Shown: positions 35,747 through 48,288 of the stretch, one piece after another
How positions within the stretch are numbered: position 1 is the first letter of the stretch
Layout: the number at the start of each line of letters is the position of its first letter
DNA from: Larix kaempferi
Lineage: Eukaryota > Streptophyta > Pinopsida > Pinales > Pinaceae
Length of the DNA: 64,000 bases
NCBI GenBank assembly: GCA_027924585.1
Contig: BSBM01000125.1
Location: 3,601,001-3,665,000, forward strand
Reading direction: 5' to 3'
The notes under the pieces: generated by a model
What the model was told of the DNA's origin: nothing
What the model saw: only the letters and a program-made list of their open reading frames with translations
The model's database searches: none
Position numbers and translations under genes: made by a program

Positions 35747-36340
35747 CTATCTTTTCTTCAAATTAATGACAGCCAGATTATCAAACGCCCAGTCTATGCC
35801 TAAAAGTGCTGGGTAAGGTCTACTGTAATCTAGAATTTTGATTACTTCAAAGTCTGCAGAACTTCTTACTCCCTCAATATCAATGGGTACATTGGGTAAT
35901 CTGCCCAATGGAGAAACTCGTTGCTGATTTGCTAGTATTAGATGGATAGGAGATCTGATAAGCTGAGGACTACCCATCTGTTCCCAAGTCTGGATGGTGA
36001 GAACATTAACTTCTGAGCCTAAATCCAAAATGACTTCGTCCATTTCAAATGCTCCAATCTGCGCTATGAGTCTCATCTCTCTTCCAGTTCTAGTATGACT
36101 CCTGATCTGATGAACAGCACGCTGTGCTGTGTTCATCGAAGCAGATTGTTGACACTGATCCAACAAGTGTTGGAGTTCCATAGTTGCTTTTTCATTGCGC
36201 AACAACTTTAAGAAGCTTCTCAGGAAAGCATGAACACTGCCTAGTGTATCCTCCTCATCAGCGCTTCTAGATGTAGTAGCTTTCTCTTGTACCAGGTTCT
36301 CTTGACTTGGAAAATGCGGTTTGATATTATTGTGCGGCAA
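35747..36340 (-). pseudogene. D aspartic protease
   Basis: Retropepsin domain, active site VILDLGSEVNVLTIQTW, then SPIHLILANQQRVSPLGRLP, VPIDIEGV and YPALLGIDWAFDN. DLGS replaces the usual D-T/S-G-A, as in C1. The upstream part (about 36340-36150) is a gag-protease linker. A TAG at 35747-35749 separates it from the next module; the frame is unchanged. Confidence 0.85.
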
Positions 36341-38548
36341 TGCGACAGAACTTGAAGCTCACGGATCTGAGAAATACTCTTGATCTTGCTTGAATGCTTC
36401 TTTTTTCTTCTGTAGGTCAAGCAGGGATGGTTTAATATTAGCGCGGTGCACTCATTGTGTTGCTAGCTTTTTAGTTTCCGACTCTGGCGCACCAGTGGTT
36501 GCACCACTGCACGTCACTATATTAACTGTGGGATCTGGTTCTCTTTTTTCTGCTGCAATCAACTGAATATTCTGGTTAACCTGTGGCTTATTTTCTTGCA
36601 TCTTGGCCATCAACTGAGGGCATTCTTCAATGACATGATCACAAGATTTACAGTATCTGCAGGTGGTTGTAGGGTTTTGGAAATCCCTTGCATAATGGCC
36701 TTGAGCTGCTCCGCAGTTATAGCAAGTGATCTGTCCTCTTCCACGACCAAAACCTCCTGCGCGTCCTCGACCCCTATAATTTCCTCCTCGACCTTCGTGA
36801 GTTGGGTCATATTGCGGACCTACTGTGGGTCCTTGTGGTTCTGGCTGTACTCTATAAACATCATGTTTTCTTTCTATCATAAGGTCATATGCTCTGCAAT
36901 TGTTCTCATCATGGCCTACTGATTTACAGAAATTGCAATATAGGTTCTTTGGAGTTTGTACATATTTCTGTAACAAGTGACACTCTTGTGGTCTATGGCC
37001 TCTAGTTCTACAGATTTCACACCAAGGCCCCTGAGCTTGTGGTAAAGGGTTAGGTGCTCCGGTTGCAATATAATCTATGAAAATAGGACAATGGTGCTTT
37101 GAATGTCCTTGTGCCCTACACTTTGTACACCAAATTTCTTCTTTAACATCCTTTCCTTTCTTAATATCATGCACTTGCAAAGTTAGGTTTGCTATTTGGT
37201 TCTACAACTGCGCAACATCGTTGCTTGTTCCAGCAATTGGTGAAGCTTCTAGTTTCATAGCCATCTCTAGAGCTTGTTCTTGAGTAGTGAGATTCTGTTG
37301 CATAAGAGGCAGTCTAATATGAGGAAGCAGCGCAAAAATGAACCATTCCTTATGCTGCTGCGGTGCAAACTCAAAGCTTACTTGATCTATCAAGGCTTTG
37401 AGCTTCTGGTCAAAGTCCCATACTGATTCTGTAGGTAACTGTTTTATGTATTTGAGTTCTGTTATGCACTGTTATTCCAATTTAGGTTTCTTGAATTATT
37501 TAATCATAGCACTTCTTACATCAACAAGCATCCTATTCTGTGCTGCTAAGTATTTCATAAACCAAGTTAAGGCACTCTCTCTTAGTGTGGTTGCTAACTG
37601 AACCAGCTTAACAGCATCATCATTAATTTGCTTATTCGTCCAAATGGCTTCACATAAAAACCAGTGCTGCTCAGGGTCTTCTAGCCCTGTTCCTCTAAAG
37701 GTTGGTAGCTTCATGTCATCACCCATCCTTCTTGCGCTAGGTTGACGTGGAAGTGCTGTGGCACTGCCTCCGGGATGGTTAAACAAAGGTGTGGCTGAGG
37801 TACTAGAAGTACCGTGCGGGCTACTAGAGGGTGTTACAGCGGGGTTATGCTGAGCCCCGTCTGGCTTTTGCGGTGTAAAAGGGTGATAAGGGATATGAGC
37901 ACTCCCTTGTCTCTCTATATGGCTCGCTCTATGAGCTCGGCTATCTTATGGGCTAGACTCAAAAGAATGCTGGTCGAGCCCTACTTTATATCGTTTTCCA
38001 CTACGAGTGCAACCAATAACTTCAAGATCACTATCAGAATCTATGGACATTACTTGTCTATGCTATTCATCGGAAGCTATGCATAGTTTTCCTTTTTCAT
38101 ATAAGAGCATTTTAATCCACAAGTTCAGATAATTTAAGAACTTACCCATGTATGTTTTGAAGAAGCTCCTCTCAGCCTCGCTGAAGCTCTTTCTCATATC
38201 TACTGCAAACTCGGTGATGAAGCCTTCCAGCAGACTGTTCAACCAAAAGTCTACTGCGCGGGACACAGGATTATCTACCCACTTCAAAATGCTAACTAGC
38301 TCATGCGTCCAAACGATAGGTTGATCAACATGCACAGTGGGTCCAGTATCTGCTAGCTCGGATACCCACTCATGCAACTCGAGTGCAAATGTTACAAAGA
38401 AGATTTTGTGAAGGTCAGTATAAAAATGCTTCTGCAACCAGTCCTCTGTCTGAAGCCTAGGGATTCTATTTTCACGTTCAGCAAACTCTCTAGCCTTTGA
38501 ATCAAACCACTCTTGAATTTCTTTAGTTGTAGGATTCTAGCACCACAT
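36341..38548 (-). pseudogene. D gag with five zinc knuckles
   Basis: Start at the ATG ending at 38548 (MWC, TAG, NPTTKEIQEWF), aligned with C1's start. A helical N-terminal domain (to 38063), a linker, then the capsid (about 37720-37200: LPTFRGTGLEDPEQHWFLCE, LTWFMKYL, WDFDQKLKALIDQV, PHIRLPLMQQNL). Five knuckles lie at 37129-36620: CTKCRAQGHSKHHC, CEICRTRGHRPQEC, CNFCKSVGHDENNC, CYNCGAAQGHYARDF and CRYCKSCDHVIEEC. Between the third and fourth is an RGG-like tract (GRGRAGGFGRGRG). The fourth lacks its last C. All gag pieces share one frame with pol, with about eight nonsense codons and no frameshift. Confidence 0.87.
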
Positions 38549-38563
38549 TGCCTTCAAAATAAT

Positions 38564-38588
38564 AGGGTTAAACCCGGAAATGGAACCA
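38564..38588 (-). other. Primer binding site of D, tRNA-Glu type
   Basis: Minus strand TGGTTCCATTTCCGGG, two bases from the LTR, then TTTAACCC. Plant tRNA-Glu predicts TGGTTCCGTTGCCGGG. Mismatches are few and C1 supports the same tRNA. Confidence 0.75.
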
Positions 38589-38590
38589 TC

Positions 38591-38692
38591 TGTTGGATGC
38601 TTTTTGGACAGACCCGGGTTTTCAGGATGCGTAGAAACAAACACCCCTTTGGTGCACTGGCCCTCTCGGCAACGAGCTGCGCAGCAGCCTGA
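38591..38692 (-). repeat. D 5' LTR, part next to PBS
   Basis: Starts TGTTGGATGCTTTTTGG; aligned with 26957 onward. Cut after 102 bp by E. The last five bases, CCTGA, are the left TSD of E. Confidence 0.92.
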
Positions 38693-40314
38693 TGTCACGT
38701 CCCCTCCCATTCTACCAGCTAGATGGAGAGGATCATGAGGTTATACTGGGCATCCATCCCCATACATTATACAGAAACATTCAAACAATCATTCAGATTT
38801 TAAAATAGAGATATGAAGATGCATAATTATCAGAAATCACAGCGGAATTTGTTTATGAATTACACAATCTTCACACATTCATAATATTCATCAAATGGTA
38901 ATTGCAATTTAACACAAGAGGATACTTATCTTATATGAAAGTAGTCCCACGCAACTGGCTATGCAACTGCAACGTTCCACCCAACCGTAGGCCAGTGTGC
39001 TCCTCAATCTCTCAGCACCACTGCCACCCCCGAGCTGGGCATGACCTCTACAAGGAATCAGGGAACAATAGACTCACACCTAGCCAAGCATACGCCAAGA
39101 TGAGCCAAGCCAATCTGCAATTGGGTTTATCAGGCTGCTAGGACATGGGAGGGAAGAATTGCTAAGCTAGTGAGATCCAGCACAGAGCCAGGGATAACCT
39201 TTGCAAGATCTATCTAGCTTGGCACCCACAATACCTACACACCCAGCACAAGGAAGTATTCTTTTCACTGCTGTACAGTCCCTCAAGCCATACCTTCCCT
39301 ATATAGTGCTCTCAGGGCATGCATAGAAGAGTAACCAAAGCCCTCTTGATCTTCTTGAGAGGTTGTCTCCCCCACTAGGTTTATCAAGCCACTTCTATCC
39401 ACTACCACTCCAAAACTTCAATTCACAGGCTCAAACCAAAAACGAGGGTGCACATAGCAGCAGAACACCATTATGGGCATAATGAAAATCGCTTGTACAG
39501 TGACAGGCATGAAAATGATCCCCTAGCCTTCAGAAAAACGTGGGAAGGTTAAAAATGAGCAATGGAGGTTTGGAGAAAACCCCAGGTAGCAGAAAACGTT
39601 TTTAGGGAAAATGCTCATGGTAAATCGGGGAGAAAATGAACTCCCTACAGTCCCAAATCGTAGCCCCTCCTTCCCAGCTACTATCCAAAACCAAAAACGG
39701 GTTTTTGGGCAGGGAGAACCCTGCGTTTTTGCTCAAAAACGTGACTGTAACTCCCAACCTTCTCTATCTGCGTGAATGCATGAAGACTCCCCTTCCCCAT
39801 GGATTTGGGCACCATTTTGTGGGTGTTTTCTTGCCCCACAAGCAAAAACACGAATTTCCAGGTTGATGGCTTGCCCATGCACGAAATTGGCTGCCATACT
39901 TCTTCATTTCCAAGGCAATAACTGCCCCAACCAATCTTTGGAAGAATTAAATGATTGGGTGCATGAGACAAAATGGGTAGTTGGTGGTTTATGGGTTTCC
40001 CCATTGACACATGGATTAATACCATTGGCTTAAGGGTTTGAATAATTTCCCTCCCTATTCCTTGTAGAATCATGCCCCATCTCTTTGTTGCATTGCATAG
40101 CATAGCTAGTTGTGGGTATTTTTCATTAAAATTCATATTTACACGATGTCTCATTTACATTGTGCCCATCTAGCACAAGAGTCATAAGCATCTAGTTTAA
40201 TTGCCGATACATAAACGCTAAATCAATGGTGGGGCCTTGGCCTTGAGCTCCTCACCATGATTAAATATCAGTATTTACATCATTTACAAAGGGGGTCAAA
40301 ATGGGGACGTGACA
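38693..40314 (-). repeat. E 3' LTR (1622 bp)
   Basis: TGTCACGTCCCC...GGGGACGTGACA on the + strand, giving 10-bp inverted ends. Minus-strand TATA box CTATATAGG at about 39298-39306. A 157-codon minus-strand frame (39681-40154) recurs in the other LTR; it is LTR sequence, not a gene. Confidence 0.93.
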
Positions 40315-40327
40315 TACCCCTCCCCTT
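40315..40327 (-). other. Polypurine tract of E
   Basis: Minus strand AAGGGGAGGGGTA abuts the 3' LTR. Confidence 0.88.
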
Positions 40328-40342
40328 ACATTAGCACTGTCC

Positions 40343-43300
40343 TTAGTGCTCATCAAAATTGAACAAAAATGGATATGCCATCCTCATGGCATCCTCCAGC
40401 TCCCATGTAGTCTCATCGGGACTGTAGTGCTTCCATTGCACCTTTACCTGTCCGATGGCTCGGTTCCGGAGCAATGTTACTTTCTTGTCTAGGATGCACA
40501 ATGGATCGGTTTGGAATTCTCCCTCGGGTTCCACCTGGATCACATCCCAATTAATCACATGGTTAGGATCATGTACATATTTCTTAAGCAAAGAGACATG
40601 AAAAACATTATGAGCTTTAGTGTTAGCAGGCAAGGCAAGTCTATATGCAACTGGCCCTATTCTTTCAAGCACTTCAAATGGCCCACAATGTCTAGGTGAT
40701 AGCTTGGCACAGCTCCCAAGCTTCAAGGAACTCTTCCTTGATCTTACTCTAAGATACACATGATCCCCAACATTGAATTCCCTATGCATTCTGTGTTTAT
40801 CTGCATAACTTTTGTGTCTATCCTGGGATGATTTTAAATTTTGCCGGATCTTTGCAACCTCTTGTTCCATTTCCTTAAGCAATTCTGGTCCAAGTACAAT
40901 TCTGTTCACTGGATTGTCCTAAGTCACTGGTGTCCTACACCTTCTTCCGTACAAAGCCTCATATGGACTCATTCCCAATGATTCTTGCTGCCCATTATTA
41001 AATGAAAACTCTACCAGGTGTAGATAATCCTCCCACTTGGATGGCTTGTCCATTACATACATGCGGAGCATGTCTTCAAGCACCTGATTTACTCTTTCTG
41101 TTTTCCCGTCTGTTTGGGGATGGTACGTGGTGCTAAAGTTCAACTGTGTACCCAAATCTGCAAAGAGAGCTTTCCAAAAATTGGAAGTGAACTTGGTATC
41201 CCTATCAGAAATTATTGCCTTAGGAAACCCATGTAATCTCAAAATTTCCTTCATGAAAATATCTGCAATGGCATCGGCTTTATGTGTGGACTTAACCGGT
41301 ATAAAATGTGCTGCCTTTGTTAACTTGTCCACCACGACCATGATGGAATCGTGTTGTCTCTTAGTCATTGGCAATCCTGTAATAAAATCCATGGAAATTA
41401 TTTCCCATTTCCATTCTGGGATCGGCACTGGGTGCAATAAACCTGCTGGGTGTTGGTGTTCAACCTTCACCTGCTGACATTCCATGCACTTAGATATGTA
41501 TTCAGCGACATCCTTCTTCATGCCTGGCCAGAAATAATATTTTCTTGCTGTAGCAATTGTTTTCTGATATCCTGGGTGACCAGAGTATGGAGCTTTATGG
41601 ATCTCATCCATAACCATTCTCCTTAAATCTGCCACATTTGGAATATAGACTCTATTCTTATAAGTAAGAAGTCCACCTTCTTCCAAGTGATAGCCTTCAT
41701 TCTTCTTGCCAAGGTCTTGCTGCTGTAATTTGTCCTTTATCTGCTCATACACTTCATCCTCAACCATATGGTTAACAATCTGCTGCTTCAAATCTGGTTG
41801 GCAAGTACTAAGTGCTGCCACATACATTTCATGTACCTTCCTACTGAGTGCATCAGCCACCTTGTTTTCTTTCCCTTTTATGTGTTTGATTTCAAAATCG
41901 AATTCACACAAAAATTCCAACCATCTAGCTTGCCTAGCATTTAACATTGGCAGATCAAACAAGTATTTCAGTCCACAATGGTCTGTCCTTAACTCAAATT
42001 TTCTTCCCATTAAGTAGTGCCTCCACATCTTTAAAGCATGTACTATGGCTGCAAGCTCTATATCATGAGTAGCGTAGTTCTTCTCATGATCCTTCAACTT
42101 TCTTGACTCATAGCATATCACGTGGTTGTCTTGCATAAGAACTCCTCTAAGTCCTTGATTGCATGCATCGGTACACACCACAAAGTCTTTTTCCGGGTCT
42201 GCAATCTTCAAAATTGGCGCACTTGTAAGAAGATTCTTCAACCGTTGAAAACTTTCCTCACATCTTGGTGACCATTCAAACTTTATCCCCTTCTTTTGCA
42301 AAGAAGTGATCGGGTTTGCAACCTTGGAGAATCCCTCGATAAACCTCCTGTAGTAACCAGCAAGGCCCATAAAAGATCTCACATCAGTCACATTCCTTGG
42401 AGTTGTCCAATTCATAATGGCTTCAATCTTCTCAGGGTCTACAGATATACCTTCGTCAGAGATGATGTGACCCAAATAATGAATTCTATCTTTATAAAAG
42501 TCACATTTGCTCAATTTTGCATACAGCTTATGCTCCCTTAGTAATTGCATTGTCATTCTCAAATGTTCTTCATGTTCTTCTTCATTCTTAGAATAGATGA
42601 GAATGTCGTCTAGGAATACAAGAACAAACTTGTCCAAATACTTACTAAAAACATTATTCATGAGACACATGAATGTAGCTGGTGCATTTGTGAGACCGAA
42701 TGGTACCACTACAAACTCATAGTGTACATACCTCGTTCTAAAGGCTGTCTTATGAATATCTTCTTCTTTGATTCTTACCTGATGGTAACCAGACCTCAAG
42801 TCAATCTTTGAAAATACCTTTGCTCCTCTCATTTGATCAAAAAGGTCATCAATTCGGGGCAATGGGTATTTGTTCTTCACAGTGACTTTGTTCAACTGCC
42901 TGTAGTCGATACATAACCTGAGTGTTCCATCTTTCTTTTTCACAAATAGAACGGGCGCTCCCCACGGGGATACACTTGGCCTAATATATTTCTTTTCCAG
43001 CAACTCTTGTAATTGCATTTTCAATTCTAGCAATTCCGGTGTACTCATCTTGTAGGGTGTCTTAGACACTGGTGCCGCTCCTGGTACAAGTTCAATTGTA
43101 AAGTCAATGTCTCTCTTTGGAGGGAGTCCTGGAATCTCATCAGGAAAAACATCCATGAATTCTTGCAATACACGATAGTCCTCCAACTTAAGAGTTTCAC
43201 TCTCTGCTGCCTCTAAAATGTGGGCTGCATACAGTTGACATCCCTTCCTATAGAACTTCTTTAGTTGCATGGCTGAAACCTGTCTAATAGAAGTCACCTT

Positions 43301-45022
43301 TGGAATGCCTTTTACAACCCTCGGGTTTCCTTCTTCGTCCATGCATTCAAATGTCTTATTGTAGCAGTCAAGTTTAACCCTGTGTGCTTCTAACCAATCC
43401 ATTCCAATGAGAATATCGTAGGAACCAAGTGGCAAAATATTCAGATCTGCATAAGTGAATAGCCCATCCATCTCTAATGGACATTTCTCTACTATTTCAC
43501 TAACTTTTCTCTTGGTTCCAGTGGCTAATTGAACTATCCATGATTTACAATGCTTTAATTTATTGAAAGCACAAATCTCAACAATTCTAGGAGTGACATA
43601 ACTGTGAGTGGATCCAGGGTCAATCAAAATAGAAACAGATTGCTTAACAATCTTACCTTCAACATCAACCACAGTTGATTGATGATCTGCCTGGCGGTCT
43701 TCTACTGCGGCATAGATTCTAGGGATTTCTCTCGCCACTTGACCCACAGTTCCCGCTCCTTGGTTGTTGTGAACTTGATTTGCATTCCCATTCCGATGTG
43801 GACAGTTCCTAAGCATGTGGTCTCCTCCACAACCCCAACATTGAAGTGGTTCTCTTGGCTCCTTTGGATCTCTTGGCTTGTCTCCCATCATCCTAGTTGG
43901 CTTAGTCACAACCTGTGATGGCTGCCTTTGCTGATTCCGGAATTGAGGAGGCTTGAACCCCTTCTTCCTTTGATCAAACTTCTCATTTTTCTTATCCTTC
44001 CATGCCCTATGGAATTCTGGTTTGCTTCTGTTTTGATCAAAGCAATACTTGGCCTTTCTTATGGCCTCCTCTAGAGTTCAAGGTTCATCAAACTCAATTC
44101 TATCTTTATACGACTGGGGCAGTCCCCTTAGGAAACGCTGAATTTTCACCTTATCATCTCGAATATACCTGAAATACCTCAGCAGCTCCAAGAACTTGTT
44201 TGCATATTCTTCCATGGTCGATTGTCCCAATCTCAGCTCATGGAACTCTTTGATCTTATCATCATAGTACCTGTCAGAGAGGTACTTTTGTTTGAAGTAT
44301 TTCTTGAACTGCTTCCAAATGATCTTCCTTTCGTTGACCTTCCTCACTTGCCTGGTGTGTTCCCACCATATAGATGCTCTTCCATTCAAGTTGAAGATGG
44401 CTACCCTTGCCTTCATATTTCCCGAGTAGTCTTGGACTTGGAAATATTTTCTCATCCCAAGAAGCCAAGCTTCAGCTTCTTGACCAGATTTTACCTCTCC
44501 GTCAAATGTAGGAGGTTTTGCCTTCTTAAATTCTCCATGTGAATTGCTCTTGTAGTGCTTCTTCCTCTTGCTCCTGTGAGATGAAGAACTTGAACCCTCA
44601 TTGGATTCTTCAGAGTCAGATGATTCATTAGAAGATATTTCTGGAGTATATGTGTTGTCTGTGGAAACTCTTCTTGGGCTACTGGCCCTCTTACGGGAAT
44701 TCCTTCTAGAGCTACTCCCACCCCTTTCTGGATTTGATATCTGATGCCCAGAGTTTATTTGCCTTTGGATGTCTGTCAGACTCTGTAGCATAGCTGCATT
44801 CAACTGATTTTGTTCTTCTTGAGCTTTAATCATCCTTTCATTATCTTCCCTACAACTTTGCAACTCCACCCTTAGGCTTCTCATGGTGGCTGCAACATCT
44901 GGAGGGGTCTCTTGATTTCTTCTCCCATTAGATTCTGTCTCAACATTCTCAACCTGTATGTTTTCCCCCATGGCATCTATCTCAGGTTCATAGGGATCCT
45001 GTGCATCATTCATGATGTTCAT
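40343..45022 (-). pseudogene. E gag-pol polyprotein with chromodomain
   Basis: One reading frame with two nonsense changes: TGA near 44080 and TAG at 40919-40921 (both probably former TGG). Start taken at ATG 45022 (MNIMNDAQDPYEPE). Capsid: AWLLGMRKYFQVQDYSG, ASIWWEHTRQV, FLRGLPQSYKDRI. Knuckle [13 protein letters not shown] (one spacer residue short of the standard). Protease [25 protein letters not shown] and [10 protein letters not shown]; RNase [22 protein letters not shown], complete. Integrase has its zinc finger (CMECQQ) and D-D-E ([25 protein letters not shown]). Chromodomain at 40513-40352: LDKKVTLLRNRAIGQVKVQW and TTWELED. This targets insertion to marked chromatin in related chromoviruses. 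Confidence 0.94.
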
Positions 45023-45249
45023 TTTCCTGGCCCAACTAAGATTCAAAACTTTCCAACTGTATTATCTAGAGTGCTACCCTGCTGTAACTGTGACTCTCTG
45101 AAATGTGTTCATCAGCACAATTGTTAGTTGCATTTTATTCTCAGAATTCATAACTTACTTCATGCACGTGGAAAAATGCCATACTAACAATTCGTCAATC
45201 ACAACAACGACATGTGAGGGAAAAAAAGAAAAGGGGGTCAAGGGGGCTT
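45023..45249 (-). other. E leader, PBS not found
   Basis: Sequence between gag and the 5' LTR. Where the LTR end and PBS should be (about 45225-45249) the + strand reads AAAAGGGGGTCAAGGGGGC, which resembles the LTR's other end (AAAGGGGGTCAAAATGGGG). No TGG-initiated tRNA complement is present. Confidence 0.6.
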
Positions 45250-46846
45250 GCTAGATGGAGAGGATCGTGAGGTTATACTGGGCATCCAGCCCCATACATT
45301 ATACAAAAACATTCAAACAATCATTCAGATTTTAAAATAGAGATATGAAGATGCATAATTATCAGAAATCACAGCGGAATTTGTTTATGAATTACACAAT
45401 ATTCACACATTCATAATATTCATCAAATGGTAATTGCAATTTAACACAAGAGGATACTAATCTTATACAAAAGTAGTCCCACGCAACTGGCTATGCAACT
45501 GCAACGTTCCAACTAACCGTAGGCCAGCGTGCTCCTCAATCTCTCAGCACCACTGCCACCCCCGAGCTGGGCATGACCTCTACAAGGAATCAGGGAACAA
45601 CAGACTCACACCTAGCCAAGCATACGCCAAGATGAGCCAAGCCAATATGCAATTGGGTTTATCAGGCTGCTAGGACATGGGAGGGAAGAATTGCTAAGCT
45701 AGTGAGATCCAGCACAGAGCCAGGGATAACCTTTGCAATATCTATCTAGCTTGGCACCCACAATACCTACACACCCAGCACAAGAAAGTATTCTTTTCAC
45801 TGCTGTACAGTCCCTCAAGCCATACCTTCCCTATCTAGTGCTCTCAGGGCATGCATAGAAGAGTAACCAAAGCCCTCTTGATCTTCTTGAGAGGTTGTCT
45901 CCCCCACTAGGTTTATCAAGCCACTTCTGTCCACTACCACTCCAAAACTTCAATTCACAGGCTCAAGCCAAAAATGAGGGTGCACATAGCAGCAGAACAC
46001 CATTATGGGCATAATGAAAATCGCTTGTACAGTGACAGGCATGAAAATGATCCCCTAAGCTTCAGAAAAACGTGGGAAGCTTAAAAATGAGCAATGGAGG
46101 TTTGGAGAAAACCCCAGGTAGCAGAAAACGTTTTTAGGGAAAACACTCATGGCAAATCGGGGACAAAATCAACTCCCTATAGTCCCAAATCGCAACCCCT
46201 CCTTCCCAGCTACTATCCAAAACCAAAAACGGGTTTTTGGGCAAGGAGAACCCTGCGTTTTTTCTCAGAAACGTGAATGTAACTCCCAGCCTTCTCTATT
46301 TGCGTGAATGCGTGAAGACTCCCCTTCCCCATGGCTTTGGGAACCATTTCATGGGTGTTTTCTTGCCCCACAAGCAAAAACACGAATTTCCAGGTTGATG
46401 GCTTGCCCATGCACGAAATTGGCTGCCATACTTCTTCATTTCCAAGGCAATAACTGCCCCAACCAATCTTTGGAAGAATTAAATGATTGGGTGCATGAGA
46501 CAAAATGGGTAGTTGGTGGTTTATGGGTTTCCCCATTGACACATGGATTAATACCATTGGCTTAAGGGTTTGAATAATTTCCCTCCCTATTCCTTGTAGA
46601 ATCATGCCCCATCTCTTTGTTGCATTGCATAGCATAGCTAGTTGTGGGTATTTTTCATTAAAATTCATATTTACACGATGTCTCATTTACATTGTGCCCA
46701 TCTAGCACAAGAGTCATAAGCATCTAGTTTAATTGCCGATACATAAACGCTAAATCAATGGTGGGGCCTTGGCCTTGAGCTCCTCACCATGATTAAATAT
46801 CAGTATTTACATAATTTACAAAGGGGGTCAAAATGGGGACGTGACA
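45250..46846 (-). repeat. E 5' LTR (about 1597 bp, U5 end missing)
   Basis: Aligns with 38718-40314. The first 25 bp of the other copy (TGTCACGTCCCC...) are replaced. The TATA box of the 3' copy (CTATATAGG) is CTAGATAGG here, so the promoter copy is mutated at its core. Confidence 0.9.
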
Positions 46847-46851
46847 CCTGA

Positions 46852-48288
46852 AGTCTCACCCGAAGTGGCTATGGGGGGGCTAAGGAATCAGGTTTCCTGA
46901 AAGTAGGTGGTGTGGAGTCTACAGTCTTCTTTCTTTCCTTCTTGGAGGTAACCCCTGAACAGAGCATCTCACTCTTCGACAGGTCTCCCAGCGCTACATC
47001 GCTGGAACTCACTCTTCTCGGCCGAGCTGCACAGTAGCTCCGCACCTGCGCATGAGTATTTTACCCGCTACCTCCGGTATACTATGTATCGTCTCTACCC
47101 TTGCGCCACAGCGCAGTAACACACTCCTTTAGCGCTGCAACGACAGTGTTCTTAGAGACTCCTTCGACAATGCACAAGTACAACTTCTAAGGGAGCTTCG
47201 AGGATTTACCTTACATAATCATTCATAAAGATAGAAAAACATTCATAGAAACATAGACAGTAAAGCAAAGAAATGCAATCACATTAAGCATCACCACAAC
47301 AACAAGAATTATGTGGTTCACTTCCAGGAGGGAAGCTACGTCCACAGGAACTGTGTTTTATATTATCTTGAGATGGGGATAACACAGTTCCACTGTGCAC
47401 ATAGCTGCAGCCTTAGATCTTTCTGGGAAACTCCATGCACACAACTGGGAGCCCTTCTCTTAGATCTATTCTCTTCTTCTACAGAGATTACCATAACAAA
47501 TACATACAATTACATTCCCCTCTCAGTCCTCTTGCGACTGGTCGATACATGCAATGGCCCTTACGCCAAGCGGTCTTCCTGTGAGATCGCGACCTTCTTA
47601 CATGTACAAAATGATCATTAACAACTTACAAAATACAACAATACAAATGAATCAGACATCAACTTAGACTGTTTGTGTAACTCAGTAACTATCTAACTCT
47701 TTTCTCTAATCCTTTTCCCTTTTCCATTACACATATATATAGGTGGCCCTGAGGGTCGCACCTTTACAAAACTGTGGGCCTTTCCCAACAGTGATCCCCA
47801 AAAACCCTAACCGCGGACACGGCTAGGTGTACTGGAGGCGCCTCTTGCAGTCACGTCGCAACTTCCTGCAGGCTCCGCGATTTTTGGTGCAGATCGCAGG
47901 TATGGGCGCCGCTTCATCGTTCTTCACTCCTTGTCCTTTGCCTTCAATGCTTCGGCTTGTTGCTCTTCCTTAGTCCGAGCAACCATAAATCCTGTACTTT
48001 GCCTTAATGAGGGTAGCTGATCCCTCTATTCCACTGCTTCATTTACTGTGGTGGTTGAGCTTTCTACTCGGCCACCTTATTTACTCTTTCCTTTGACTTG
48101 TGTGTGCGAGCTCCACAATTTCCGGCCCATAATCTGCGGTGAGCTCGTCCATCTGGCGCTGTACCGCGCATTGTTCATTTCTGCCAAAAAATGGTGCTTT
48201 TCCACAAAATTAACACTTTTCCTTCAAAACTTAGTCCCTTTTCCCCAAAATTGGCAGCTTTTCCATAGCTGCGGCCTATGCTCCAACA
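46852..48288 (-). repeat. D 5' LTR, remainder after E
   Basis: Resumes at the E target site (AGTCTCACCCGAAGTGG) and ends CTCCAACA. Together with 38591-38692 it gives 1539 bp, equal to the 3' LTR. TATA-like run near 47735. Confidence 0.92.

Larger units (their letters stand above)
38693..46846 (-). mobile_element. E: nearly intact chromovirus (Tekay-like)
   Basis: Minus-strand element of 8154 bp inside D's 5' LTR, perfect TSD CCTGA (38688-38692 and 46847-46851). Two LTRs, PPT, and one gag-pol frame with chromodomain. LTRs differ by only a few bases per hundred, so it is the youngest insertion here. The 5' LTR lacks its last ~25 bp and no PBS is visible next to it. Tekay-like is judged from the chromodomain position at the C-terminus and the FLDD/INT motifs, and is tentative. 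Confidence 0.93.
26957..48288 (-). mobile_element. D: complete gypsy element with extra 3' ORF
   Basis: Minus-strand element with perfect TSD ATGTC (26952-26956 and 48289-48293) inside B. Both LTRs are 1539 bp once the nested E (38693-46851 including one TSD copy) is removed. The internal region 28496-38590 carries a gag-pol frame and, after it, a second large ORF. The protein order matches C1. The lineage is a non-chromovirus gypsy, loosely Athila-like in having an env-position ORF, but its tRNA-Glu PBS differs from the usual tRNA-Asp of Athila. Confidence 0.93.

Noticed and set aside
39681-40154. 157-codon minus-strand ORF repeated at 46213-46686
   Set aside because: The two copies are the E LTRs; the frame is open by chance and duplicated with the LTR.
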